Assembly (NCBI GenBank): GCA_016721245.1
Contig: JADKIQ010000002.1
Location: forward strand, 124,001-188,000
Source of the DNA: Sphingobacteriales bacterium
Lineage (GTDB): Bacteria; Bacteroidota; Bacteroidia; Chitinophagales; JADIYW01
Direction of reading: 5' to 3'
Length of the DNA stretch: 64,000 bases
Under the pieces are notes generated by a model that searched no databases, was not told the origin of the DNA, and saw only the letters and a program-made list of their open reading frames with translations. The translations under genes and the position numbers were made by a program. Each line of letters opens with the position of its first letter. Position 1 is the first letter of the stretch. This document shows positions 45,410 through 55,379 of the stretch, piece by piece.

Positions 45410-45586
45410 GAGGTATGGTTTATTACTTATTTAAAGGACAACTAAACTATACATTTTTTTTCATTGAAAATGACAGCCAGCCTACTTTTTTTTAAAAAGT
45501 GGATAAGTTTTATAATTTGAATATGATTTTATTTAAAATCTTTTGAAAGAATTAGCTGAGGCTTATTTTTTTTGACAGCCTTATTG

Positions 45587-46591
45587 CTATCTCCAGATTG
45601 ATTTCAATCCCATTATTTCCTGAACACCATCTAATGTTGCACGGGCACTGATTCGAGCCTTTTCTGCACCATCCTGCGCAATTTTATTGATGTATGCAGG
45701 ATTGCTTTCCAGTTCAGTAATTCTCTCTCTCAATGGTTTTGTAAAGGCTGCAATATCGTCGGAAAGCTGTTTTTTCAAATCGCCATACCGGATGGAGCAA
45801 TTGTTATAGGTGTCTTCAAAATGCTGTACTGTTTGCGGTGATGACACCAATTCCAGCAACATAAAAAGATTCTGTATTTCAGGAGACTTTTCCTGATTTG
45901 GCTCGGTTGGACCGGCATCTGTTTTTGCTTTCTTTACCTTATTCCAAATTTCTGTTTCACTTTCTCTTAAGAAAATAGCATTACCTTCCGCTTCACTCTT
46001 TCCCATTTTTCCGCTGCCGTCCAGTCCCGGAACTTTTACCAGTTTTCCGGTCATATCAAAAGCCTGTGGCTCCGGAAAGAAATCTACGCCAAACTGATGG
46101 TTGAAACGCACGGCAAAATTTCGTGTCATTTCCAGATGTTGTTCCTGATCTTTGCCTACAGGTACTTTGTGTGCACGGTGTATCAGAATATCGGAAGCCA
46201 TCAGTACAGGGTAGGTCAGCAATCCGGCATTGATATTTTCGTGGTGTTTTTTAATTTTTTCTTTGAAAGAGGTGCATTTTTCCAGTTCTCCTTTGTAGGC
46301 CAGCATATTCAGTAAAGCATATAATTCCGATATTTCCGGCACATCACTTTGTACGTAAATAGTACTTTTTTCCGGGTCTAATCCACAGGCGATGTATTCC
46401 ACTAAAGTAGCTCTTACCGATTTTTTTAACAATTCAGGATTCGGATGGGTCGTTAAGGCGTGTAAGTTCGCAATGAAGAAAAATGCTTCATAATTTTCCT
46501 GCATCTGGATAAAATTCTTAATTGCCCCAAAATAATTGCCTAAATGTAAGTTTCCGGTGCTTCTCACACCACTTAATACACGTTCTTTCAT
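45587..46591 (-). CDS. trpS: tryptophanyl-tRNA synthetase
   Basis: A 334-residue class I synthetase. The HIGH-type motif is TGNLHLGNYFGA (12-23) and the KMSKS-type motif is GKMGKS near 196-201. Length is normal for bacterial TrpRS. It charges tRNA-Trp. The ATG is four bases after a TACTTTTG box, suggesting a leaderless or near-leaderless transcript. The 177-base spacer before the kinase gene has no recognisable feature beyond AT-rich sequence. Confidence 0.96.
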   Translation of the reverse strand: MKERVLSGVRSTGNLHLGNYFGAIKNFIQMQENYEAFFFIANLHALTTHPNPELLKKSVRATLVEYIACGLDPEKSTIYVQSDVPEISELYALLNMLAYKGELEKCTSFKEKIKKHHENINAGLLTYPVLMASDILIHRAHKVPVGKDQEQHLEMTRNFAVRFNHQFGVDFFPEPQAFDMTGKLVKVPGLDGSGKMGKSEAEGNAIFLRESETEIWNKVKKAKTDAGPTEPNQEKSPEIQNLFMLLELVSSPQTVQHFEDTYNNCSIRYGDLKKQLSDDIAAFTKPLRERITELESNPAYINKIAQDGAEKARISARATLDGVQEIMGLKSIWR

Positions 46592-46595
46592 GTCA

Positions 46596-46603
46596 CAAAA
46601 GTA
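46596..46603 (-). promoter_or_regulatory. putative -7 box (TACTTTTG) directly before trpS
   Basis: Exact TAnnTTTG match on the minus strand, separated from the ATG by TGAC only. Confidence 0.5.
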
Positions 46604-46732
46604 ATTTGTTTGTTTCGCAAAAGGAAATAATTGTTAAAAGTTAAAAGATACATAAAAAATAATTTGAAATGAGGCCAAAATTTGTTAATATTAGGTGGGT
46701 TTTCTGCTTGATTTACATCAATATATATTTCT

Positions 46733-47404
46733 ATGAAAAAAAGTCTACAACATTTCCTCTTTGTTTTTATATTTTTTTTAGCCTGCTTCAAGCTGTCTGC
46801 TCAGTCTGAAAAGCGAAGAGAGATTATCACGCCGTTACAAAAAAATAATAACGTTTCAGGTCTTTCTACAAAAAAATCCGATAGTATTTCCGTAGGAGAA
46901 CAATCACAAAAATCAGGAGTAAACACGGGTTCAAATGAACTTAAGGTAAACACAGTTCCAATTGATGGGACTAAATCAATGACTTTTGAAATTGATAACA
47001 AAGATATTCCCACAATAAAAAAAGACGGTTCGCTTCGTAAGGCAAAAACACCGGAACAGCTGAATAAATCAGCTGATGAAATTAAAGCCGAAAATATTGA
47101 CGCCCCTTTATTTCCCGATTTTCAGGTGACTGCCACTAAAGAGGAATCATACGATAACACACAGGAATTAAAGGAAAGCATCCCTCAACAATTACAAAAG
47201 CTGGAGAGAGTTCCTTCAGATGAATTGCAAGCTGAAGCTACAAACGTAAATGAAAAGGTGACGATTTCAGCTTCCAAAAGAAAGTATTTGGAAGGATTAG
47301 TCCCTGAACTGGAAAAGGAAATAAAAGCGGGCAAAAGAACTTCTGTTGAAATTCAGGCTAAGAAAAAGGAACTAGAAGATTTAAAGAAATATTTAGCTCA
47401 ATAA
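46733..47404 (+). CDS. secreted hypothetical protein upstream of the giant adhesin
   Basis: A 223-residue protein with a signal peptide ending near residue 23 (LSAQ). The body is hydrophilic and rich in Lys/Glu/Ser/Thr, with no globular motif. The last 50 residues (ASKRKYLEGLVPELEKEIKA onward) form a likely coiled coil. The gene is 36 bases before the 2068-residue adhesin gene and probably shares its transcript. It may act in secretion, folding or anchoring of that protein; this is inferred from context only. Confidence 0.65.
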   Translation: MKKSLQHFLFVFIFFLACFKLSAQSEKRREIITPLQKNNNVSGLSTKKSDSISVGEQSQKSGVNTGSNELKVNTVPIDGTKSMTFEIDNKDIPTIKKDGSLRKAKTPEQLNKSADEIKAENIDAPLFPDFQVTATKEESYDNTQELKESIPQQLQKLERVPSDELQAEATNVNEKVTISASKRKYLEGLVPELEKEIKAGKRTSVEIQAKKKELEDLKKYLAQ

Positions 47405-47440
47405 TAATTAAACGAACTGTTTGCACCATAAACGAACCGT

Positions 47441-50400
47441 ATGAAAAAACATTTACACTATATTTTTCTGCTTTTAATTTTTGCACAGGTTTATGTCTCT
47501 AAGGCGCAAATATCGAATAACTGTGCAAATGCAATAAACGTTTGTAACAATCAGCTGGCAGAACAACTGGATGATGGTCCTGGCACTCAGGAATGCCCCG
47601 GCGGTGGTTGTGGTTGTATGTTGGCAGGAGAAAAAAACACCAGATGGTTTAGGTTAACCATCGCTACGGGTGGAACATTAGAATTCACCATTTCACCATA
47701 CAACGGAAGTGCTGATTATGATTTCTCTGTCTGGAACCGTGGACCGGGAGGTACTTGCCCTTCGTCCTTGGGTAGCCCTGATAGATGTAATTATGCAGAC
47801 CCTCAATCACCAACAGGAATAAGAGGCTCCGGAAACGGAAATTCAAATCCATACAACGGAAATTTATTTTCAAACAGTATGGCAGTGGCAGCAGGCGACG
47901 TTATTTATATTTTAGTAGATAATTGGGATGGTACAAATGTCGGTTTCAGACTTAATTTTTTTGGGGGTACACCTGGCTCCGGTACCGGAACGACTGCTAC
48001 ACTTAGCTGTGCCAGTGTAAATACCTGCAGTACCTGCACAGATCCTGATTGTAATACATATCGGTTTAATACACCATCAGCCTATTCATTTTCAGAAACA
48101 GCGGCTAATGGAGCCTGTCATTCTAATTTTGCTGTAAATACAAAGATTGCTACCGTTTGCGGAACATTCACTGTTCCTGCTCCGTTTACTACAGTTGAGT
48201 TTCCTTTAGACAGAGGAATTGAAATTACTTCTTCGTCCGGAAATAATGCTGCTTGTTTAGCTACAGCGACATCGCATATATCTTATCAGGTTTGGGGTGT
48301 GTGCGGCACTCCGTTAACCCCACTTCCCGGAACGGGAATATACACAGGATTAGACAATGTTACCACTTACAAAGTTTGTAAAACAGTTGATGTATCCAGT
48401 GGTTCTGCAGATTGTTATTTAAGCAGAATTTGCTTGCCATACTGGACCATGATACAAAATGACGAGCCTTGCGGGGCAATAGCTTTGACGGTGAATTCTA
48501 CGCCAACAGCAGGTTCCAATTCGGGTGCAACATCCGGATTCAATGCCGGTTGTACAGCCTACAGAGATGTGTGGTATAAATTCACAGCACCCGCTTCGGG
48601 CCGTGTGCAAATTAACGTATTGCCCAATGCTTCATCAGATGTAAAAGTTAGTTTAATAGGGCCTCAGGCAGGATTAACAGGCGGAGTAAATGATTGTAAT
48701 AAACCATGTGACCAGATGACTAATGTTGCAGCCGGTTGTAATGATAATGCAGGTGCTGGTGGAGCAGAACGTTTGTTTTCATTTGTTATTCCCGGACAAA
48801 CTTATTTTGTATGGATTAGCGGAACTGCAGCAAGACCCAACGCAACTTTTACTGTTCAGGTAACTGAAACATTAACTAATAACGCAGAACCATCTCCGGG
48901 CCCGGAACTTACGAATAATGGTGGTGCTCCGGATGTAATACCGGCTAATGATGATTGCTCTAATGCCATAGATTTAAATCCAATGTGCAACCCAAGAACA
49001 GGAACAAATATTGGGGCAACAGCTATTTGTACAGATCCGGATCCACAATATGTTTCTGCTTTAACTCTAGAAAATGATGTTTGGTATAAATGGACAGCCC
49101 CGGCTAATAATGGAAATGCACAGGTAACTTTAGAAGTGACCAGTGTTTCCTGCTCTGATGGTGCTGGTGTCGGTGCTAATGGTATTCAGTTCGGTATTTT
49201 CAGAGGCACTTGTGCTTCTTTAACGCCTGTTTCCAACGGAACCACAACACTAACATTCACGCCTGTAGCAGGTGTAACTTATTATTTCGTAATCGACGGA
49301 AATGCAGGCTCACAATGTAATTTCAGTATCAATATAAAACGGCCAACCATTACTTCACAAACTTGCGGTGGAGGTAATCTTTGTGCCGGAAGTTCGTTGA
49401 ATGCATCATTCGGTTACAGCTATAGTGGCAGTAATCCCGGCTTCAGATGGGCATATTGTAAATCATCCACCTGGGGCACGCCATGTACAATAGATTTGGA
49501 TAATCCGGCAACTTATTCTGTATATAATCCCGGGGCAGGATTACCAAGTCCCGGTTGTACCCCGGCAACGTACACTTTTGTAGGCTACATCTTAGCAGAT
49601 AATGGTGCAACTACTATTGCACCGGGATACCCGCGTCCACAGCCCATTTCGGCTAATTGTGTACGTTCTACCAATCCGTGTACATTTAATATATACCCTG
49701 ATATCAGAAATACGGTAACGGTGACATCAACATCATGCAGTCAGGTAGTTATAGCCAATGCAGCTTGTTCTCCTGCTGCACCTATAACAATTACTGGAAA
49801 TACAAATCAAACAGCCGCGGTTGGTACAAGTGGTACGTTTACACCGGTAACGGTTACGTGGAATGCACCTTACGGAGCAACGGCTCCTGCTGCCTGCAGT
49901 ACTTATACGATACAAAGAACATACGCATGTCCCGGACCATCCGGTTCTAACAGCTGCCCGGGAGCGACACTTACGATAGGAGCAGCACCAATAGCAACAA
50001 ATAATAATGTAGCATATGATGGAAGCGAGGATTTTGATCCGTTTTTTGATTGGGTGTGTACGGATAATTATGGCACAGCTGTCTGGTTTAATTTTGTAGC
50101 TCCTAATTCAGGTAATGTTAATATAAATCTTACTAGCGTAGGGGTCGGGGATAATTTTTACCCGACAATGTTTTTATTTAATAGCAGAGAAGCGGAGGAT
50201 ATAAATATAGATTGTGACAATTACCTCTCTACAGATATTTTTGGATTTCCTTCTGAAACAGATGGATTTGAATCGGATATTTGTGCATCTTGTACCTCTC
50301 TAAATAATTTTTGCAAAAAAAATGACCAGTTAATAGGTTGTATAAGAGCATCAGGTGCAAACACAAATGTATCATTACAGCCAAGGGGCTTGAATCCGGG

Positions 50401-53400
50401 CGAAACATATTATCTCATGGTTGACGGATATGAATTTGCCACAGGAGCACAGCTAAACGGTAATTTCAGCATACAAGCTGTAGACGCAGGTCCGGCAATT
50501 ATTCGTCCTAACACCGACAATATATGTGGTGCTGTAGATTTAACAGCGGTTTGCAGCCCAATGCCGGGTTCTAATATTAATGCTACCTCAATATGCAGTG
50601 TAGACCCTGCTTTTCCAAGTGGATACTCTACTGAAAATTCAGTTTGGTATTCCTTTACTCCATCAGTTACCGGCCAGCATGTAATTAAATATTTGTATGC
50701 AACGGGTACACACTGTGCATTTTGGGGTGTTCAACCAGGAGTACAGTTTTCACTATATACCAGCAGTGACAATACTTGTTCAGGAGCTTTAACAAACATA
50801 CCAGCTGGCACAGTTTATACTGGTACAACTACAGGACAAGTGTCTGTAAGTCTTACAGCCGGACAAAAATATTATATTTTAATTGACGGATATGCAGGTA
50901 ATGAATGTTCTTTTGAATTCCAAATTTACAATGGAAATACTTGTTGTGCAGCAAATTTAGGTTCAACTGAAGGACCAAGTGATGTGAAACTCTGTTTTGG
51001 AGATCAAGTAACGTTTGGAGTGACTGCAGATCCTATCAACTTTGGAATTAATGCAGGAAGCAATCCGGTTATCGGATGGCAATTGTCAACAACACAGCCA
51101 AGCGTTATAAATCCATTTGATCCTGCAAATGCCGGAAAACCATATTACATAGGTCAGATAGATTGGACAACAGCTGGTACTCCAACAACTCAATATTACA
51201 AAGATGCCCAAGGTAATTATGCTTCAGGTGGTTCTGATCAGTTTGATGCATCGCAAGCTCAATATCCGGTGACTTTGAGCGGATTTCCGGCAGGTTCTAC
51301 ATTTAATACCGCTACTGATACCATAACATTATGTATTAATGCAGGTATGGGATACTTTGCAGATTTAGATATTGATTTAATTGCGCCAGATGGCAGTTCC
51401 TACAGGATTATTCACGATCAATGCGGCAGCAATTTCGGCTTTTTAAATGTTTGTTTCTCTAATTTTGGAACTGCAGGAAATATAACAGCACAATGTCCTG
51501 CAGGTTCTCTGCCTGAAATCACAGGATTTTATTTACCAATGGATGCCTGGGCTGGTTTGAATGGGGAAGGTATAAACGGAACCTGGAGATTAAGATTTGA
51601 AGATGACGGATTTGGAGATGTTTCTGAATTTTATGCATATAGTTTAGAAATTAAAAAAGCAGTTACTTCTATCGGGCCTCCTGTAGTTGGTGTACATCAC
51701 GGAGATTATAGCGTAGTCAATAATGATCCGTACAAATATGGTCCACAGGTATTTTGGTTAACACCTGTAACAATTGCGGATTCTTCTAATGGGATTTTTA
51801 AAAAGGATTCGTGTTACAGTTATGGCACACCGGTAAAAGTTACAATGCTGGAAAAAGTTACTACTCCGGCATTCTCACCAACCTGTGTTGGTGACGGAAG
51901 TGCAGGTATCAGTTTAACGGTTACTTCTCCTGATGGTGGCTGGCCAAGTTTAACGCCCAAAGCGTTTCCCGCACAGCATTTTAATTATGTTGGAAGTGGC
52001 GCCGCTTCCGGTATTTCATTCCCGTCTCCACCTGTAGATACACTGGAAATATCTAATCCGTTTACTGTGTTGGACGGTCAGGCATGGTCTGTATTATTTA
52101 CGGATAACAATGGATGTAAAAGCAGTATTGGCGGAACATTTGATAAGCCAAATGTTGGAGAATTACTTATTGATACAACAGCATGCAAAAATGATATTAT
52201 ACAATATAGTGTAACATTACCACCACCATTGTATGCTAAATATAAAATTACTATTGATTTTGATAATCGTCCGCAAGATATAAGTTGGGTTATTTATGAT
52301 GGAACAGGTAATGTGGTAGAGTCAGGTGGAGGATACGCATCAGGATTAGGTGCCGTTACTTACACAACCGGACTGATAGACCCCAATAAAGGTCCATATA
52401 GAATAGAAATTTATGACGGATACAGCGACGGTTTGGGCTATGGTGGAGGAAGTACCACAGGCGGAGGTAGTAGTGCAACTAATTTTATTTTAATTGAAGA
52501 ATTAAGTTCAACAGGCGGATCAGCTGTTCTTTCAAATCAGGTATATACTTTTTGCACTCCGGTGCCTTGTACCGTTCCGGCTGCTTCTGCTTTTAGTCAG
52601 ACAAATATCACGTTAGGAACACCAACCGGAACCTATTCCAATGGAGTTACGGCAAATGTGTATTCGGGAACAAGCTGTGGAGGGGGTGCTATATCTGGTG
52701 TTGTTACAGCTAACTCTAACAGTACGGGCACTATTAATACGAGTACTTTGACCGCAGGAAGTTCATACTCTTTACAATATTCTTTTTCAGATAAGTATAA
52801 TTGCACGACCACTTTGTGTAAGCCATTTAAAGTGTTCCCAAGAGTGTCGATTAATCCGACTATCAATTGTTCAGCAAATCCGCCAACGGTATCTGTAAAT
52901 GCCTCTTGTCCCGCGTGTAATGCAACTTACATTGCTGAATATTCTTACAATAACGGCGCATCCTGGACAACCTTAACTACTGCAAACTTTCAGGAGATAT
53001 TCACTTTTGCCCACGTAAAAAATATAGTAACAGGTGAAGTAGCCTGTGAGGTAAGCAGTGCAAAATTAGCAGACTGTCCTACTGTATTGCCTATTGAACT
53101 TATTTATATCAAAGCAAATGCAATAGATAACCAATATATAAAGGTAAGTTGGGCAACTGCATCTGAACTTAATACAAACAAATTTGAAGTTTTAAGAAGT
53201 ACAGATGCCATTAATTTCACAAAAATTGGCGAAGTGACAGCTGCAGGAAATTCAAATTCTGTTAAGAACTATTATTATAATGATCGTAACGTAGTTCCGG
53301 GTGTTATTTATTACTATCAAGTAAAAGAAATTGATAATGATAATAGCATCCATCTTACAAATATTGCTAATGCAAAACTTGAAATAGAAAAATTTCAGTT

Positions 53401-53647
53401 AATTAGTATTTATCCAAACCCGACGGTAGATAATACGGTAATTACCATGTACTCTAAAGATGTAATGGATATTACATTGTTGGTGTATAACGATATTGGA
53501 GAATTAATGATAGATCAGCAAAAAACATTGAAAGAAGGACTTAATGAGTGGAATATTTCTACTGAAAAATGGGCAAAGGCAGTGTATTATTTTATAATAA
53601 AAAGTGATGCTAAACCAATAACGAAGCAGGTAATTAAACTTCAGTAA
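47441..53647 (+). CDS. giant T9SS-secreted adhesin-like protein with proprotein convertase P-domain
   Basis: A 2068-residue surface or secreted protein. A signal peptide ends near 22 (SKAQ). Several Cys-rich beta modules recur, each with a C-x-NAI/GA-x-L opening and a VWYKFTAP-like strand: near 25-180, 345-490, 505-640 and 1025-1175. A proprotein convertase P-domain covers about 1285-1407, with the DLDIDLIAPDGSS box and the GTWRLRFEDDGFGD segment. A fibronectin-like stretch (about 1885-1975) leads to the T9SS type A sorting domain starting YPNPT at 1991. The T9SS block earlier in the window would export it and cleave the C-terminal domain. Its target is unknown. Confidence 0.88.
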   Translation: MKKHLHYIFLLLIFAQVYVSKAQISNNCANAINVCNNQLAEQLDDGPGTQECPGGGCGCMLAGEKNTRWFRLTIATGGTLEFTISPYNGSADYDFSVWNRGPGGTCPSSLGSPDRCNYADPQSPTGIRGSGNGNSNPYNGNLFSNSMAVAAGDVIYILVDNWDGTNVGFRLNFFGGTPGSGTGTTATLSCASVNTCSTCTDPDCNTYRFNTPSAYSFSETAANGACHSNFAVNTKIATVCGTFTVPAPFTTVEFPLDRGIEITSSSGNNAACLATATSHISYQVWGVCGTPLTPLPGTGIYTGLDNVTTYKVCKTVDVSSGSADCYLSRICLPYWTMIQNDEPCGAIALTVNSTPTAGSNSGATSGFNAGCTAYRDVWYKFTAPASGRVQINVLPNASSDVKVSLIGPQAGLTGGVNDCNKPCDQMTNVAAGCNDNAGAGGAERLFSFVIPGQTYFVWISGTAARPNATFTVQVTETLTNNAEPSPGPELTNNGGAPDVIPANDDCSNAIDLNPMCNPRTGTNIGATAICTDPDPQYVSALTLENDVWYKWTAPANNGNAQVTLEVTSVSCSDGAGVGANGIQFGIFRGTCASLTPVSNGTTTLTFTPVAGVTYYFVIDGNAGSQCNFSINIKRPTITSQTCGGGNLCAGSSLNASFGYSYSGSNPGFRWAYCKSSTWGTPCTIDLDNPATYSVYNPGAGLPSPGCTPATYTFVGYILADNGATTIAPGYPRPQPISANCVRSTNPCTFNIYPDIRNTVTVTSTSCSQVVIANAACSPAAPITITGNTNQTAAVGTSGTFTPVTVTWNAPYGATAPAACSTYTIQRTYACPGPSGSNSCPGATLTIGAAPIATNNNVAYDGSEDFDPFFDWVCTDNYGTAVWFNFVAPNSGNVNINLTSVGVGDNFYPTMFLFNSREAEDINIDCDNYLSTDIFGFPSETDGFESDICASCTSLNNFCKKNDQLIGCIRASGANTNVSLQPRGLNPGETYYLMVDGYEFATGAQLNGNFSIQAVDAGPAIIRPNTDNICGAVDLTAVCSPMPGSNINATSICSVDPAFPSGYSTENSVWYSFTPSVTGQHVIKYLYATGTHCAFWGVQPGVQFSLYTSSDNTCSGALTNIPAGTVYTGTTTGQVSVSLTAGQKYYILIDGYAGNECSFEFQIYNGNTCCAANLGSTEGPSDVKLCFGDQVTFGVTADPINFGINAGSNPVIGWQLSTTQPSVINPFDPANAGKPYYIGQIDWTTAGTPTTQYYKDAQGNYASGGSDQFDASQAQYPVTLSGFPAGSTFNTATDTITLCINAGMGYFADLDIDLIAPDGSSYRIIHDQCGSNFGFLNVCFSNFGTAGNITAQCPAGSLPEITGFYLPMDAWAGLNGEGINGTWRLRFEDDGFGDVSEFYAYSLEIKKAVTSIGPPVVGVHHGDYSVVNNDPYKYGPQVFWLTPVTIADSSNGIFKKDSCYSYGTPVKVTMLEKVTTPAFSPTCVGDGSAGISLTVTSPDGGWPSLTPKAFPAQHFNYVGSGAASGISFPSPPVDTLEISNPFTVLDGQAWSVLFTDNNGCKSSIGGTFDKPNVGELLIDTTACKNDIIQYSVTLPPPLYAKYKITIDFDNRPQDISWVIYDGTGNVVESGGGYASGLGAVTYTTGLIDPNKGPYRIEIYDGYSDGLGYGGGSTTGGGSSATNFILIEELSSTGGSAVLSNQVYTFCTPVPCTVPAASAFSQTNITLGTPTGTYSNGVTANVYSGTSCGGGAISGVVTANSNSTGTINTSTLTAGSSYSLQYSFSDKYNCTTTLCKPFKVFPRVSINPTINCSANPPTVSVNASCPACNATYIAEYSYNNGASWTTLTTANFQEIFTFAHVKNIVTGEVACEVSSAKLADCPTVLPIELIYIKANAIDNQYIKVSWATASELNTNKFEVLRSTDAINFTKIGEVTAAGNSNSVKNYYYNDRNVVPGVIYYYQVKEIDNDNSIHLTNIANAKLEIEKFQLISIYPNPTVDNTVITMYSKDVMDITLLVYNDIGELMIDQQKTLKEGLNEWNISTEKWAKAVYYFIIKSDAKPITKQVIKLQ

Positions 53648-53662
53648 AAAAATAAAATACAG

Positions 53663-53717
53663 CAAAATGGTACTGGCGCGTAAACAATTATACCGTCTGT
53701 ACCATTTTTGTTTTTAT
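53663..53717 (+). terminator. terminator after the adhesin gene
   Basis: A 10-bp stem (53664-53673 with 53699-53708) encloses a 25-base loop and is followed by a T-rich run. The loop is long, so this is less certain than the other hairpins here. Confidence 0.6.
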
Positions 53718-53755
53718 ATTCGTAATAAAATACAAGGAATCTCAACTAATAGAAT

Positions 53756-54055
53756 ATGATAGTAGATGACGTTTTAGTAGATAAGCTGGCAAATCTTTCA
53801 AAACTGGAGTTTGATACTGATGGTAAGAAGGCAATAAAAACAGATTTGAGTAAGATTCTGAATTTTATGGAAAAACTGAATGAACTAAATACTGACGGTA
53901 TAGAACCGCTTATATACATAAATGAAGAAGTAAATATTTTCAGAGTGGATGAAATTAACTACCCAGTTACAAAAGAAGATGCTTTAAAAAATGCTCCATT
54001 GAAAGATGCGGATTATATCAAAGTCCCGAAATTTGTAAAAGGCACCAAATACTAA
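53756..54055 (+). CDS. gatC: Asp-tRNA(Asn)/Glu-tRNA(Gln) amidotransferase subunit C
   Basis: A 99-residue GatC. It holds the GatA/GatB amidotransferase together, which turns Glu-tRNA(Gln) into Gln-tRNA(Gln) or Asp-tRNA(Asn) into Asn-tRNA(Asn). The N-terminal helix LVDKLANLSKLEF and the KILNFMEKLNELNTDGIEPL segment are typical, as is the C-terminal APLKDADYIKVPKFVK motif. gatA and gatB are not in the window. An ABC ATPase gene follows after five bases. Confidence 0.93.
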   Translation: MIVDDVLVDKLANLSKLEFDTDGKKAIKTDLSKILNFMEKLNELNTDGIEPLIYINEEVNIFRVDEINYPVTKEDALKNAPLKDADYIKVPKFVKGTKY

Positions 54056-54060
54056 TAAAA

Positions 54061-54786
54061 ATGCTGAACAAAATTATCATAGCACTAAAAGGCATCAAAC
54101 GCGAATTTAATTTAGGCGATGAAACCATTTATGCCCTGAAGGAGATAAATCTGGATATTTACAAAAATGAATATGTGGCATTGATGGGACCGTCGGGATC
54201 CGGAAAATCCACCTTAATGAATATACTAGGTTGTCTGGATACACCAACCGCAGGACAGTACTTTTTAGATGGTAATGATGTCAGTAAATCATCGGATAAT
54301 GAGTTGGCAGCCGTACGGAATAAGCAAATCGGATTCATTTTTCAAACCTTTAATTTAATTCCGCGCTTAACAACTATTGAGAACGTGGCCTTGCCGCTGA
54401 TATATGCCGGCTGGAGTAAAAAAGAACGTGATGAACGTGCTGTGGAGGTGCTTAAACAAGTGGGATTAGGAGACAGAATGAAACATAAACCGAATGAACT
54501 CTCGGGCGGACAACGCCAGCGCGTGGCAGTAGCACGTGCACTGGTAAATAATCCATCATTGATTCTGGCAGATGAACCCACCGGGAATCTGGATACTAAA
54601 ACATCATACGAAATTATGAAGTTGTTCGAGGAAATTCATGCAAATGGAAATACTATAGTAGTGGTAACACATGAAGAAGATATTGCCGGTTATGCGCATC
54701 GTGTTGTTCGTATGCGGGATGGATTAATTGAAAGCGATCAGCAAAATCTCAACATACACAAAGCTGTAGCAGATATTGTAAAATAA
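54061..54786 (+). CDS. ABC transporter ATP-binding protein, MacB/LolD type
   Basis: A 241-residue ABC ATPase. Walker A is GPSGSGKST (42-50), the signature LSGGQRQRVAVARAL is near 142-156, Walker B LILADEPT is near 166, and the switch His is in VVVTHEED. The QTFNLIPRLT Q-loop is of the MacB/LolD kind, whose partners are FtsX-like permeases, but no permease is next to it. It may serve lipoprotein or small-molecule export with a permease encoded elsewhere. Confidence 0.9.
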   Translation: MLNKIIIALKGIKREFNLGDETIYALKEINLDIYKNEYVALMGPSGSGKSTLMNILGCLDTPTAGQYFLDGNDVSKSSDNELAAVRNKQIGFIFQTFNLIPRLTTIENVALPLIYAGWSKKERDERAVEVLKQVGLGDRMKHKPNELSGGQRQRVAVARALVNNPSLILADEPTGNLDTKTSYEIMKLFEEIHANGNTIVVVTHEEDIAGYAHRVVRMRDGLIESDQQNLNIHKAVADIVK

Positions 54787-54794
54787 TATGGCCG

Positions 54795-55379
54795 TTAAAA
54801 ATGAAATAATAAAGCAAGATTCTTAGAGAATAATTTTATTGAAATAGATAATAAAATAACTCCAAATACTTTTCTTAAAATATTAATACCTGTATCTCCA
54901 ATCAGGGTTTCAATTTTTGGTATAAAACGTATCACAAAATAAATTATAGCCAGATTTATAAGAACGGCTATGAGTATCACGGATACATCGTATTCAGAAC
55001 GCAGGGATAAAAGAGTAGTAAGAGTACCTGCACCCGCAATCATCGGGAAGGCAATAGGTACTATCGAGGAGCTTTTTATAGTAGAATTTCCGGATTTAAA
55101 AATATCTCTGTTTAAGGTCATTTCCAGACCCACTAAAAATATAACAATTGCACCAGCCAGGGAGAATGATGCTACATCAATCCCTATCAGGTTTAAAATC
55201 TGATTTCCTAAGAATAAAAATAAAATCATGATGAAACCGGAAACAAGCGTAGCATACTTTGCATCTACATGTCCTACTTTGGATTTGATATCTAAAATAA
55301 CTGGAACAGAGCCCAATACGTCAATGATAGCAAATAATACAAGTGTTACCGTAGATATTTCTCTTAAATCAAAATGCAT
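54795..55379 (-). CDS. MarC family integral membrane protein
   Basis: A 194-residue inner-membrane protein with six helices. The conserved opening FAIIDVLGSVPVIL and the FPMIAGAGTLTTLLSL segment identify the MarC family, whose function is not settled. The frame extends to 55427, but the ATG at 55379 gives the family N-terminus and a better length. It converges with the ABC ATPase gene, leaving an eight-base spacer. Confidence 0.88.
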   Translation of the reverse strand: MHFDLREISTVTLVLFAIIDVLGSVPVILDIKSKVGHVDAKYATLVSGFIMILFLFLGNQILNLIGIDVASFSLAGAIVIFLVGLEMTLNRDIFKSGNSTIKSSSIVPIAFPMIAGAGTLTTLLSLRSEYDVSVILIAVLINLAIIYFVIRFIPKIETLIGDTGINILRKVFGVILLSISIKLFSKNLALLFHF

